A stretch of 5,887 nt of DNA from positions 1-5,887 of the forward strand of contig JAEWJV010000062.1 in assembly GCA_023386395.1 (NCBI GenBank). The letters are read 5' to 3'. Below are positions 1 through 5,755 of this stretch, piece after piece. Under the pieces are notes generated by a model. It had not been told where the DNA came from. It did not search any database and was given only the letters and a program-made list of their open reading frames with translations. This stretch comes from Bacteroidota bacterium. GTDB lineage: Bacteria; Bacteroidota; Bacteroidia; Chitinophagales; Chitinophagaceae. Each line of letters opens with the position of its first letter. The stretch's first letter is position 1. Both the position numbers and the translations under genes were made by a program.

Positions 1-823
1 GTGCATCAAATGCGGTTATTACGGCATGATTTAAATAAGCGCTTTTAATAAAGCGGTTATTCACAAAGAAATATTGATCGCCCCTGGTTTTTTTTGCAGC
101 TTCTGGCTTGCCAACAAAACCATTAATATTTAAATAATCAGTAGTTTCTTTTACAGCAACCAGCCTGGTAGAATATTGATGGCCGAGCAGCTGCAAAAAA
201 CGTTGTTTATAATTGCCGGCTTCCAGGTGAAAAACCTGCTGCCCATTGCTGGTAAGCGAAAAAAATATGTTGGGAAATGCAAGCGCCACATGTATAAATT
301 CATCCACTATATGGCGCATTTCCGAGGCATTGCTTTTTAAAAAATTACGCCTTGCCGGCACACTGAAGAAAAGGTTCTTCATGCAAATATTGGTACCCAC
401 TGCACAGGCGCAGGCTTCCTGCTTTCTTACAGCACTGTTATCAATCTCAATAAAAGTTCCCAACTCATCTTCTGCCCTTCGTGTTTTTATTTCCACCTGG
501 GCCACCGCCGCAATGGAAGCCAGGGCTTCTCCCCTGAAACCCATGGTGCGGATATGAAAAAGGTCGTCAATATTTTTTATTTTACTGGTGGCATGACGCT
601 CAAAACACATGCGGGCATCGGTTTCGCTCATGCCCTTGCCGTTATCAATAACCTGTATCAATGTTTTACCGGCATCGGTTAAATGCATTTCTATGGAAGT
701 TGAGCCGGCATCCACCGCATTTTCAAGCAGTTCCTTTACTGCACTTGCCGGGCGCTGAATTACTTCGCCCGCAGCAATTTGATTAGCAATATTGTCAGGT
801 AATAAATTAATTATATCAATCAC
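1..823 (-). CDS. mutL: DNA mismatch repair protein MutL, N-terminal part (runs off left edge)
   Basis: MutL is the GHKL-family ATPase that couples mismatch recognition by MutS to strand incision and excision in the cytoplasm. The 274 visible codons cover the ATPase and transducer region. Motifs seen in order: [20 protein letters not shown] with [11 protein letters not shown] (residues 30-40; E31 is the expected catalytic base, N35 the Mg ligand), DNGKGM (60-65), FERHATSKI (74-82), [13 protein letters not shown] (95-107), [10 protein letters not shown] (155-164) and FFVNNR (252-257). The C-terminal dimerisation/endonuclease domain lies outside the window. The start is GTG at 823: a stop (TGA) lies six codons upstream in frame and no ATG fits between. 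An AAGGAG sits 7 nt before it. The gene is divergent from the plus-strand genes to its right. Identification is very secure; the GTG start is well supported. Confidence 0.97.
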   Translation of the reverse strand, partial: MIDIINLLPDNIANQIAAGEVIQRPASAVKELLENAVDAGSTSIEMHLTDAGKTLIQVIDNGKGMSETDARMCFERHATSKIKNIDDLFHIRTMGFRGEALASIAAVAQVEIKTRRAEDELGTFIEIDNSAVRKQEACACAVGTNICMKNLFFSVPARRNFLKSNASEMRHIVDEFIHVALAFPNIFFSLTSNGQQVFHLEAGNYKQRFLQLLGHQYSTRLVAVKETTDYLNINGFVGKPEAAKKTRGDQYFFVNNRFIKSAYLNHAVITAFDA

Positions 824-1012
824 AAGAAATCTCCTTCTTCATTGCCGTAAAAATAGAAATATTACCATTAAAGCTCATGCAAACAGACATTTTCTCTAAA
901 GAAGGGGTATTTTCCCCGTTTTTCGTTTGCAAGATTATTTGCATCTTGTTCCCGTTTTTAAGAAAAAAGCGACTATATAAAACCTCTTTGTTAATCTTAA
1001 AATTGTTTTTTT
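824..1012. other. Divergent intergenic region with two small inverted repeats
   Basis: This spacer separates mutL (leftward) from the small frame at 1013 (rightward) and must hold the mutL promoter. Two inverted repeats are visible. GGGG-TATTTT-CCCC (904-917) is followed by GTTTTT. CAAGAT (930-935) pairs with ATCTTG (943-948) around a 7-nt loop. No gene ends here on either strand, so a terminator role is unlikely; an operator or chance is more likely. A weak -7-like TCTGTTTG lies on the minus strand at 887-880, and a weak TAAAATTG on the plus strand at 998-1005. Neither is a perfect TAnnTTTG. Confidence 0.35.
831..836 (-). promoter_or_regulatory. Shine-Dalgarno-like site of mutL
   Basis: The minus strand reads AAGGAG, then 7 nt, then GTG. 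This supports the GTG start at 823. It stands out because the other genes in the window have A-rich leaders with no such site, as is usual in Bacteroidota, where Shine-Dalgarno pairing is little used. Confidence 0.6.
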
Positions 1013-1210
1013 ATGCAACTTAACTTAAACAAAAACACCAGCAAAAATCCATTTAACGCAAATCTGAAAAGCCAAATGTATTCAAATCTGAAATCGCCTA
1101 ATCAACAATCGGGCAAGCCGATTACCGGAAAATCTTATGAAGAGAAAAAACTTGCCAGGCAGGATACTTTTCTCAATGAACATTATGCACAGCTTTTTCT
1201 GCTGAGCTGA
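1013..1210 (+). CDS. Small hypothetical protein, 65 aa
   Basis: I do not recognise this protein. It starts at ATG 1013 and ends in TGA. The N-terminal half is rich in Asn, Lys, Ser and Gln and looks disordered, with NLKS occurring twice (residues 17-20 and 25-28), matched by a short DNA repeat CAAATCTGAAA. The C-terminal third (about 42-65) is more ordinary, with YEEKKLARQDTFLNEHYAQL predicted as an amphipathic helix. There is no signal peptide or membrane segment. A TAAAATTG (998-1005, one mismatch to TAnnTTTG) ends 7 nt before the ATG, the same spacing as the better -7 element before the 1269 gene. It could be a real lineage-specific small protein or a chance frame in a spacer; the helix-like C-terminus and promoter-like spacing tip it slightly to real. 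Confidence 0.45.
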   Translation: MQLNLNKNTSKNPFNANLKSQMYSNLKSPNQQSGKPITGKSYEEKKLARQDTFLNEHYAQLFLLS

Positions 1211-1253
1211 TAGTTCCTGTAAATTACGCTTAAATAAATAGTGTATAGCGGGT

Positions 1254-1261
1254 TATTTTTG
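1254..1261 (+). promoter_or_regulatory. Bacteroidota -7 promoter element before the exported peptidase gene
   Basis: TATTTTTG matches TAnnTTTG exactly. It ends 7 nt before ATG 1269, so transcription would begin only a few bases from the start codon. No convincing -33 TTTG is seen about 20 nt upstream (the bases there are AT-rich, around CTTAAATAAA). The match could be chance in AT-rich DNA, but its position is what a near-leaderless promoter would show. Confidence 0.45.
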
Positions 1262-1268
1262 TTTTATC

Positions 1269-4040
1269 ATGCGCTATACACTATTCATTTTACTGCTATT
1301 GATATTTTCGTTTGCCCATGCCCAGGAGTTTGGCGGCGAACCCGCTTCAGTAAAATGGAAGCAGATCAATAATGATACCGTAAGAATCATTTTTCCTGAC
1401 GGCTGGGATAGTATTGCCAAACGGGTTGCAACCATTACTTCAAATGAACAGTTGCATTTTGCAGGCACAATAGGAAATCTCAGCCGGAAGACAGGTATCG
1501 TATTGCATAATCAAACCGTTTTCTCAAACGGATTTGTTGCATTAGGCCCCCGGCGGAGTGAATTCTTTCTTACGCCTGAACAAAATGCCTTTGAATTAAG
1601 CGCTGTAAGCTGGAGCGATCTTTTAAGCATACATGAATACAGGCATGTGGAGCAATACAACAATTTTAATGTGGGCCTTTCTCATGCAATGCATATTTTA
1701 TTCGGGCAAAACGGGCAGGCCCTGGCAAATGCTGCTGCGGTGCCCGACTGGTTTTTTGAAGGCGATGCCGTATATAATGAAACCTTGCTGAGTAACCAGG
1801 GTCGTGGCAGGCTTCCATTATTTTTAAACGGTTACAAAAGCCTGTACCTGGAAAACAAACATTACAGTTACATGAAATTGCGCAACGGTTCTTACCGCAA
1901 TTTTGTGCCGGATCATTATCCTTTGGGTTATATGCTGGTTGCTTATGGAAGGGAAAGATACGGCAATGATTTCTGGAAAAATGTAACGCACGATGCAGCT
2001 TCGTTCAACAGCCTTTTTTATCCTCTGCAGCATGCAGTAAAGCAACATGCCGGCATAACTTTTAATGGTTTTGTACAGCAGGCGTTTAATTATTACCAGG
2101 AACAATGGAAGGGAGAATCGTATTCAAACCTCACATTTATTGATTCAACTGAAAAGCATAATGTAACCGATAACCAATATCCCTATATAACAAAAGACGG
2201 GTCGGTTATTACATTGCAAAAAAGCTATAGCCACATTCCGCAGTTTATAATAAGGAAGGCTGATGGCAGCACGGAGAAAATTGCCGTAGAAAATATTACT
2301 ACCAACGATTACTTCAGTTATAATAATGGTATGATTGCCTATGCATCTTTTAAACCTGAGGCACGCTGGGGCAACCGTGAGTTCAGCGAAATAAGATTGA
2401 TTGATATCAGTACAAAAAAAGAACGGAAACTCACCTCGCACTCAAGATATTTTTCTCCGGACATCTCGCATAAAGGGGACATGATCATTACCGTTGAACA
2501 GGCAGCAGACGGGAATTCAAAGCTTGTGTTGCTTGATATAAACGGAAATATAAAACGCACTATTATTAATGAACAGGGCAATGTTTTTTCCTATCCCAGG
2601 TTTTCTGCCGATGATAAATATATATATGTATGCAACAGGAAGGCTGATGGTAAAATGAGTATCTTAAAACAGGCTGTTACTGGCAAAGACCGTGAAGTGA
2701 TCTTATCTTATAACAACAGGATTATTGGGTTCCCGGTTGTACAGGGCGATACCTTATTATATAGCTGTTCCAATAATGGCAGGGATGAAATCTGGGCATA
2801 CATCAGTTTCGAAAATAAAAATTACCGCCTTGTTTCCGTTGCTACAGGTTTATACCAGGCGGGCCTGCTGAATAATAAAATAATTACGGCTGCATTTACT
2901 GCAGATGGCTACAGGCTGGCCGAAGCAACACCTCAATGGCAATCAATAAATGAAAATGACACTTTAAAAAATCTATACATATCTAACCCTTTTCAAAAAC
3001 CATCCAATCAATTATTGAATAATATTGGAGAAAGGGATTTCACTTCAAAACCTTACTCCAAAGCATCCGGCTTTTTTAATTTTCACAGTTATAATCCTTA
3101 TATCAGCGATCCCGATTATTCCTTTATATTATATGGACAGAATGTTTTAAACACGGTTCAAAGCCAGTTATATTATACATATAACCGTGATGAACAATTC
3201 AGCCGCGCGGGCTACACAGGCATTTATGGAGGTTGGTATTTGCAGCCCTTTATTAATGTAAACCAAACGTGGAACAGAACAGCGCGGCTAAATGCCGATA
3301 CCACGCTTCATTGGAATGAAACTAAATTAAGCGGCGGGCTGCAGTTGCCGCTCAATTTAACCGGCGGCAAACTGTACCGCAATTTAACCACTTCGGCCAG
3401 CTATAATTATGTAAACACTCAATGGACGGGCTTTGCAAAAAATTATTTTAAGAATGCAGGTTTTGGCTACACACAGTTGCGTTTGTATTACAGCCAGTAT
3501 ATACAACAGGCGGTTCAGCATATTAATCCTAGGTTTGGGCAATCAATAACCTTACAATTCAGAACCGGCAGTACGGCAAATCAATTGCTGGCAAGCAGCT
3601 ATCTGTATTTCCCGGGGCTGGGTAAAAACCATAGTATAGTTATTAACCTGGCTTATCAGCAGCGGGATACTTCGGGCAAATATTATTATGATAACAATTT
3701 CCCTTTTTCAAGAGGTTATTCCGTGCCGGACTATCCCAGAATGTATAAAGCAGGCTTCAATTATAATTTTCCATTGGCATATCCCGATTGGGGTTTTGGT
3801 AATATTGCTTACTGCTTAAGAATACGCGGCAACCTGTTTTATGATTTCACACAAACCAAAAGTTTAAGAACGGGCAACCGTTTTAATTTTGCTTCCACCG
3901 GCGCTGAAATTTTCTTCGATACTAAATGGTGGAACCAGCAGTTTGTAAGTTTCGGGCTGCGCTACAGCAGGCTTTTGAATGATGATATTGAAGCGGGAAG
4001 CCCCAATCAATGGGAAATTGTGCTGCCATTAAGCTTATAA
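1269..4040 (+). CDS. Exported gluzincin-like metallopeptidase with beta-propeller and outer-membrane barrel-like C-terminus, 923 aa
   Basis: Three-part exported protein. Residues 1-18 are a signal peptide (hydrophobic run LFILLLLIFSF, cleavage after AHA). About 40-280 resemble the peptidase MA-like gluzincin fold: HEYRH at 122-126 fits HExxH (H122 and H126 zinc ligands, E123 catalytic), and VPDWFFEGDAVYNE at 158-171 supplies E164 as third ligand. About 300-555 look like a TolB/WD40-type propeller with repeated blade strands (SPDISHKGDMIITVE, YPRFSADDKYIYVCNRK, DTLLYSCSNNGRDEIW). About 600-923 alternate aromatic and polar residues as in a transmembrane barrel and end in a strand, EIVLPLSL. The barrel suggests outer-membrane anchoring with the other domains in the periplasm or at the surface; this is inference. 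Substrate unknown. It appears to stand alone, with a possible promoter just upstream. Domain calls come from motifs only; the zinc site is the firmest. Confidence 0.88.
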   Translation: MRYTLFILLLLIFSFAHAQEFGGEPASVKWKQINNDTVRIIFPDGWDSIAKRVATITSNEQLHFAGTIGNLSRKTGIVLHNQTVFSNGFVALGPRRSEFFLTPEQNAFELSAVSWSDLLSIHEYRHVEQYNNFNVGLSHAMHILFGQNGQALANAAAVPDWFFEGDAVYNETLLSNQGRGRLPLFLNGYKSLYLENKHYSYMKLRNGSYRNFVPDHYPLGYMLVAYGRERYGNDFWKNVTHDAASFNSLFYPLQHAVKQHAGITFNGFVQQAFNYYQEQWKGESYSNLTFIDSTEKHNVTDNQYPYITKDGSVITLQKSYSHIPQFIIRKADGSTEKIAVENITTNDYFSYNNGMIAYASFKPEARWGNREFSEIRLIDISTKKERKLTSHSRYFSPDISHKGDMIITVEQAADGNSKLVLLDINGNIKRTIINEQGNVFSYPRFSADDKYIYVCNRKADGKMSILKQAVTGKDREVILSYNNRIIGFPVVQGDTLLYSCSNNGRDEIWAYISFENKNYRLVSVATGLYQAGLLNNKIITAAFTADGYRLAEATPQWQSINENDTLKNLYISNPFQKPSNQLLNNIGERDFTSKPYSKASGFFNFHSYNPYISDPDYSFILYGQNVLNTVQSQLYYTYNRDEQFSRAGYTGIYGGWYLQPFINVNQTWNRTARLNADTTLHWNETKLSGGLQLPLNLTGGKLYRNLTTSASYNYVNTQWTGFAKNYFKNAGFGYTQLRLYYSQYIQQAVQHINPRFGQSITLQFRTGSTANQLLASSYLYFPGLGKNHSIVINLAYQQRDTSGKYYYDNNFPFSRGYSVPDYPRMYKAGFNYNFPLAYPDWGFGNIAYCLRIRGNLFYDFTQTKSLRTGNRFNFASTGAEIFFDTKWWNQQFVSFGLRYSRLLNDDIEAGSPNQWEIVLPLSL

Positions 4041-4062
4041 ACCGGCTTCCATATTTCTTCAT

Positions 4063-4070
4063 TAATTTTG
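4063..4070 (+). promoter_or_regulatory. Bacteroidota -7-like element before the Uma2 remnant
   Basis: TAATTTTG matches TAnnTTTG exactly and ends 4 nt before the ATG at 4075 that opens the decayed Uma2 frame. It may be the old promoter of that gene, still intact. No clear -33 TTTG precedes it. A leader this short would give leaderless or nearly leaderless mRNA. Confidence 0.4.
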
Positions 4071-4074
4071 ATAT

Positions 4075-4239
4075 ATGCCGGCAATACAGATTTTACCACA
4101 TTACAATTTGAAGACTGGCAAAACTGGAAGGCAATAACAGGTAAAATATTATATTATTATTTCATCGCGCAGCAAAACGGCCGGGGTTTTCGAAAAAAAC
4201 TGCCTTGTTGATGTAAATTTTGCGGAAATCTGGAAATAG
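4075..4239 (+). pseudogene. Decayed, internally deleted Uma2-family (DUF820) nuclease gene
   Basis: Uma2 proteins are PD-(D/E)XK-fold, nuclease-like proteins of unclear role, usually about 180-200 aa. The frame from ATG 4075 reads MPAIQILPHY, then continues in another frame as FEDWQNW (4107-4127). One more single-base shift would restore an EG after that Trp, giving the family's usual opening PHYx-F/Y-EDW-x-x-W-EG. Back in the first frame, 4141-4239 reads VKYYIIISSRSKTAGVF followed by EKNCLVDVNFAEIWK and TAG, like the YYxIV-P-xxxTAEVF strand and the C-terminal tail of the family. An in-frame TAA at 4135 blocks translation. The catalytic middle, well over 100 residues, is missing. Seen: reading frames, stops and motif order. 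Known from memory: the family pattern. Inferred: gene death by internal deletion plus point indels. The alternative is a 20-residue peptide and chance similarity. Confidence 0.6.
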
Positions 4240-4263
4240 CTATTATTTAACTACTCTTTTAGG

Positions 4264-4286
4264 TTTGAAAATTTTCAAAAATTTTC
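4264..4286. repeat. 16-base AT palindrome and phased AAAATTTTC repeat upstream of infA promoter
   Basis: TTTGAAAATTTTCAAA (4264-4279) is a perfect 16-base palindrome. Its AAAATTTTC (4268-4276) recurs at 4278-4286, exactly 10 bases on, about one helical turn. The block lies 20-42 bases upstream of the infA -7 element, where an UP element or intrinsically bent A-tract DNA would act on RNA polymerase; a dimeric regulator site is another possibility. The function is inferred from position only. Confidence 0.5.
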
Positions 4287-4305
4287 TCAATTAATTGTAT
4301 TCCTA

Positions 4306-4313
4306 TATCTTTG
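4306..4313 (+). promoter_or_regulatory. Bacteroidota -7 promoter element of infA operon
   Basis: TATCTTTG matches TAnnTTTG exactly. A weak -33 candidate TTTC (4283-4286) lies 19 bases upstream, the usual spacing. Transcription should start near 4318, leaving a leader of roughly ten bases before ATG 4327. This promoter would drive infA-rpmJ-rpsM-rpsK-rpsD separately from the rest of the ribosomal-protein cluster. It is the best promoter call in the window. Confidence 0.65.
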
Positions 4314-4326
4314 CGCTCCCAAATTT

Positions 4327-4545
4327 ATGTCCAAACAATCATTAATTCAACAAGACGGCGCTATAATAGAAGCATTAAGTAACGCTATGTTCAGAGTTAA
4401 ATTGGAAAATGGTCATGAAATATTGGCCACAATTTCGGGAAAAATGCGCATGCATTATATAAGAATTCTTCCTGGTGATAAAGTGAAGGTGGAAATGAGT
4501 CCTTACGATCTTTCAAGGGGAAGAATTATTCTCAGGTATAAATAA
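4327..4545 (+). CDS. infA: Translation initiation factor IF-1
   Basis: IF-1 binds the A site of the 30S subunit in the cytoplasm and works with IF-2 and IF-3 to select initiator tRNA. The 72 residues equal the standard bacterial length and form one S1/OB-fold domain. Family hallmarks are present: G11 with the first strand, [23 protein letters not shown] (19-41), [24 protein letters not shown] (44-67). The start ATG 4327 gives the canonical N-terminus. It is the first gene of the visible translation operon and follows the promoter at 4306. The rpmJ start lies 48 nt after its stop, across a short repeat. Confidence 0.98.
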   Translation: MSKQSLIQQDGAIIEALSNAMFRVKLENGHEILATISGKMRMHYIRILPGDKVKVEMSPYDLSRGRIILRYK

Positions 4546-4556
4546 GTTATAAACAA

Positions 4557-4585
4557 GCTGACAGCGCATGCTGACGGCTGAAAGC
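4557..4585 (+). repeat. Three copies of a GCTGAMRGC nonamer between infA and rpmJ
   Basis: GCTGACAGC (4557-4565), GCTGACGGC (4570-4578) and GCTGAAAGC (4577-4585) fill most of the 48-base spacer; the last two overlap by GC. GCTGACAGC is nearly self-complementary around its centre. I recall similar GCTGACGGCTGAAAGC-like strings between genes in other Bacteroidota genomes, but cannot confirm this here. No coding content. Confidence 0.6.
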
Positions 4586-4593
4586 TAAATAAA

Positions 4594-4710
4594 ATGAAAG
4601 TAAGAGCTTCAGTAAAAAAACGCAGTGCAGATTGCAAAATCGTTCGCAGGAAAGGCAAACTGTACATTATAAACAAGAAGAATCCCCGCTATAAACAGCG
4701 CCAGGGATAG
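4594..4710 (+). CDS. rpmJ: Ribosomal protein L36, zinc-free (C-minus) form
   Basis: L36 is the smallest 50S protein and stabilises 23S rRNA. The frame from ATG 4594 to TAG encodes 38 residues, the usual length: it opens [20 protein letters not shown] and ends NPRYKQRQG. In zinc-binding L36 the ligands are C11, C14, C27 and H33. Here the same positions are S11, C14, N27 and Y33, so three of four are lost and zinc cannot be held in the normal way. This C-minus form is, as far as I recall, normal in Bacteroidota and not a sign of decay. The gene lies between infA and rpsM as expected, and the next gene starts 108 nt later. Confidence 0.96.
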   Translation: MKVRASVKKRSADCKIVRRKGKLYIINKKNPRYKQRQG

Positions 4711-4714
4711 GAGA

Positions 4715-4742
4715 AGCTATGAGCCATCAGCTATGAACCGTG
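4715..4742 (+). repeat. Tandem 14-base repeat just after rpmJ
   Basis: AGCTATGAGCCATC (4715-4728) is followed directly by AGCTATGAACCGTG (4729-4742), 10 of 14 identical, and then by AGCCAAATGCCCGC, a faint third copy. It begins 4 bases after the rpmJ stop. The remainder of the 108-base rpmJ-rpsM spacer (to 4818) is A-rich and shows no promoter element or strong hairpin. The repeat resembles intergenic filler repeats seen in some Bacteroidota; no function is known to me. Confidence 0.6.
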
Positions 4743-4818
4743 AGCCAAATGCCCGCAGTCTCAAGCCAAAGCTCGAAGCGATACAAGTAAAAAGTAATAA
4801 AAACAATAAACAGAAATT

Positions 4819-5199
4819 ATGGCTCGTATTGCCGGGGTTGATTTACCAAAAAATAAAAGGGGCGAAATAGGTTTAACCTATATCTACGGTATTGGCCGTT
4901 CCACGGCCCGCTACATTTTGGATAAAGCAAATATTAACTACGATAAGAAAGTAAATGACTGGGATGATGATGATCTTAACCACATCCGTTCTATTATTAC
5001 CAACGAGGTAAAAGTAGAAGGTGCATTACGTAGTGAAGTTCAAATGAACATTAAGCGCCTTTTGGACATTGCCTGCTACCGCGGCCTTCGTCATCGTAAA
5101 GGATTACCGGTTCGCGGCCAGCGCACCCGCACAAACAGCCGTACCAGAAAAGGCAAGCGTAAAACAGTTGCCGGTAAGAAAAAGGCACCTAAGAAATAA
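4819..5199 (+). CDS. rpsM: Ribosomal protein S13
   Basis: S13 sits in the head of the 30S subunit, contacts 16S rRNA and the P-site tRNA, and forms bridges to the 50S subunit. The 126 residues are slightly longer than E. coli S13 (118). [10 protein letters not shown] at the start, YIYGIG (21-26) and the family signature [20 protein letters not shown] (88-107) identify it. The extra length is a lysine-rich tail, [16 protein letters not shown], typical of the flexible C-terminus that reaches toward tRNA. Start ATG 4819 gives the canonical N-terminus. rpsK follows after 56 nt that contain a hairpin. Confidence 0.98.
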   Translation: MARIAGVDLPKNKRGEIGLTYIYGIGRSTARYILDKANINYDKKVNDWDDDDLNHIRSIITNEVKVEGALRSEVQMNIKRLLDIACYRGLRHRKGLPVRGQRTRTNSRTRKGKRKTVAGKKKAPKK

Positions 5200-5212
5200 T
5201 TAATTAAATAAG

Positions 5213-5232
5213 CGGCCGGAATTTTCCGGTTG
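5213..5232 (+). other. Hairpin between rpsM and rpsK
   Basis: CGGCCGGA (5213-5220) pairs with TCCGGTTG (5225-5232) around the loop ATTT; five Watson-Crick pairs next to the loop, two G-T pairs and a closing C-G. No T run follows, so it is not a standard terminator. It lies 13 bases after the rpsM stop and 23 before the rpsK start, so it could stabilise the upstream mRNA or tune expression of rpsK. This role is inference. Confidence 0.5.
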
Positions 5233-5255
5233 ATTACCTATTAGATAAAATAAAA

Positions 5256-5666
5256 ATGGCAAAAGCAGCAAAATCACAGGCAGGCGGAAAAGCCGCAGCA
5301 AAAAAGAGAATAGTAAAAGTAGATGCTTACGGCGATGCACACATCAATGCTACTTTTAATAATCTTATTGTGTCTTTAACCAATAAGCAGGGCCAGGTTA
5401 TAAGCTGGTCATCTGCTGGTAAAATGGGTTTCCGCGGTTCTAAAAAGAACACACCTTATGCAGCACAAATGGCCGCACAGGATGCAGCAAAAGTAGCTAT
5501 AGATGCGGGCCTGAGAAGAGTGGATGTATATGTAAAAGGCCCGGGTGCAGGCCGTGAAGGCGCCATTCGCGCTTTAGCAACAAGCGGCATTGAGGTTTCT
5601 ATGATAAAAGACGTTACGCCTTTACCGCACAACGGTTGCCGTCCTCCCAAGAAAAGAAGAGTTTAA
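5256..5666 (+). CDS. rpsK: Ribosomal protein S11
   Basis: S11 lies on the 30S platform near the mRNA exit and helps shape the E site. The 136 residues exceed the E. coli length (129) by an Ala/Lys-rich N-terminal extension ([17 protein letters not shown]). Family landmarks: [14 protein letters not shown] (29-42), [20 protein letters not shown] (52-71), [15 protein letters not shown] (93-107) and the C-terminal [13 protein letters not shown] (124-136). The ATG at 5256 is the only start that keeps the whole conserved region with a usual N-terminal tail. It sits between rpsM and rpsD as in the alpha operon. Confidence 0.98.
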   Translation: MAKAAKSQAGGKAAAKKRIVKVDAYGDAHINATFNNLIVSLTNKQGQVISWSSAGKMGFRGSKKNTPYAAQMAAQDAAKVAIDAGLRRVDVYVKGPGAGREGAIRALATSGIEVSMIKDVTPLPHNGCRPPKKRRV

Positions 5667-5672
5667 ACCAAT

Positions 5673-5741
5673 TACGATTTCAGATTTACGATTTTAAGCC
5701 AGTTGAGTTTTTAATCGTAAGTCTAAAAATTGCAAATCGTA
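5673..5741 (+). repeat. Nested inverted repeat (TTACGATT family) between rpsK and rpsD
   Basis: Inner arms AGATTTACGATT (5682-5693) and AATCGTAAGTCT (5713-5724) match at 11 of 12 positions, the twelfth being a G-T pair. Outer arms TACGATTT (5673-5680) and AAATCGTA (5734-5741) match perfectly at 8 of 8. Loop of 19 bases, with an asymmetric internal loop (1 base versus 9). Within the left side, ACGATTT is also a direct repeat of the inner arm. It could be a dispersed intergenic repeat or an mRNA structure; the two are not exclusive. Confidence 0.6.
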
Positions 5742-5755
5742 CATTTCAATAACCG

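Noticed and set aside
246..557. 103-codon plus-strand frame
   Set aside because: It lies wholly antisense to the MutL ATPase region, whose conserved motifs ([16 protein letters not shown]) fix the coding strand.
904..924. GGGG-TATTTT-CCCC followed by GTTTTT, terminator-like
   Set aside because: Only four base pairs, and no gene ends nearby on either strand; both neighbours point away from it. Kept only as an inverted repeat in the spacer.
1274..2581. Four minus-strand frames of 64-98 codons (1274-1468, 1824-2105, 2145-2441, 2339-2581)
   Set aside because: All lie opposite the continuous 923-codon exported peptidase gene, contain no recognisable domains, and are expected shadows.
4042..4081. 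CCGGC and GCCGG arms after the peptidase gene as a possible terminator
   Set aside because: Five-base arms with a 30-base loop and no T run; not a credible intrinsic terminator.
4075..4137. Independent 20-residue peptide gene starting MPAIQILPHY
   Set aside because: The sequence continues past its stop with Uma2-like motifs in shifted frames and a matching C-terminus, so a broken larger gene explains it better.
5213..5232. rpsM-rpsK hairpin as an intrinsic terminator
   Set aside because: No T run follows and the operon continues; termination here would cut off rpsK and rpsD.
5456..5650. 64-codon minus-strand frame
   Set aside because: Antisense to the conserved C-terminal half of rpsK; Ala/Ser/Pro-rich as a mirror of the rpsK codons.
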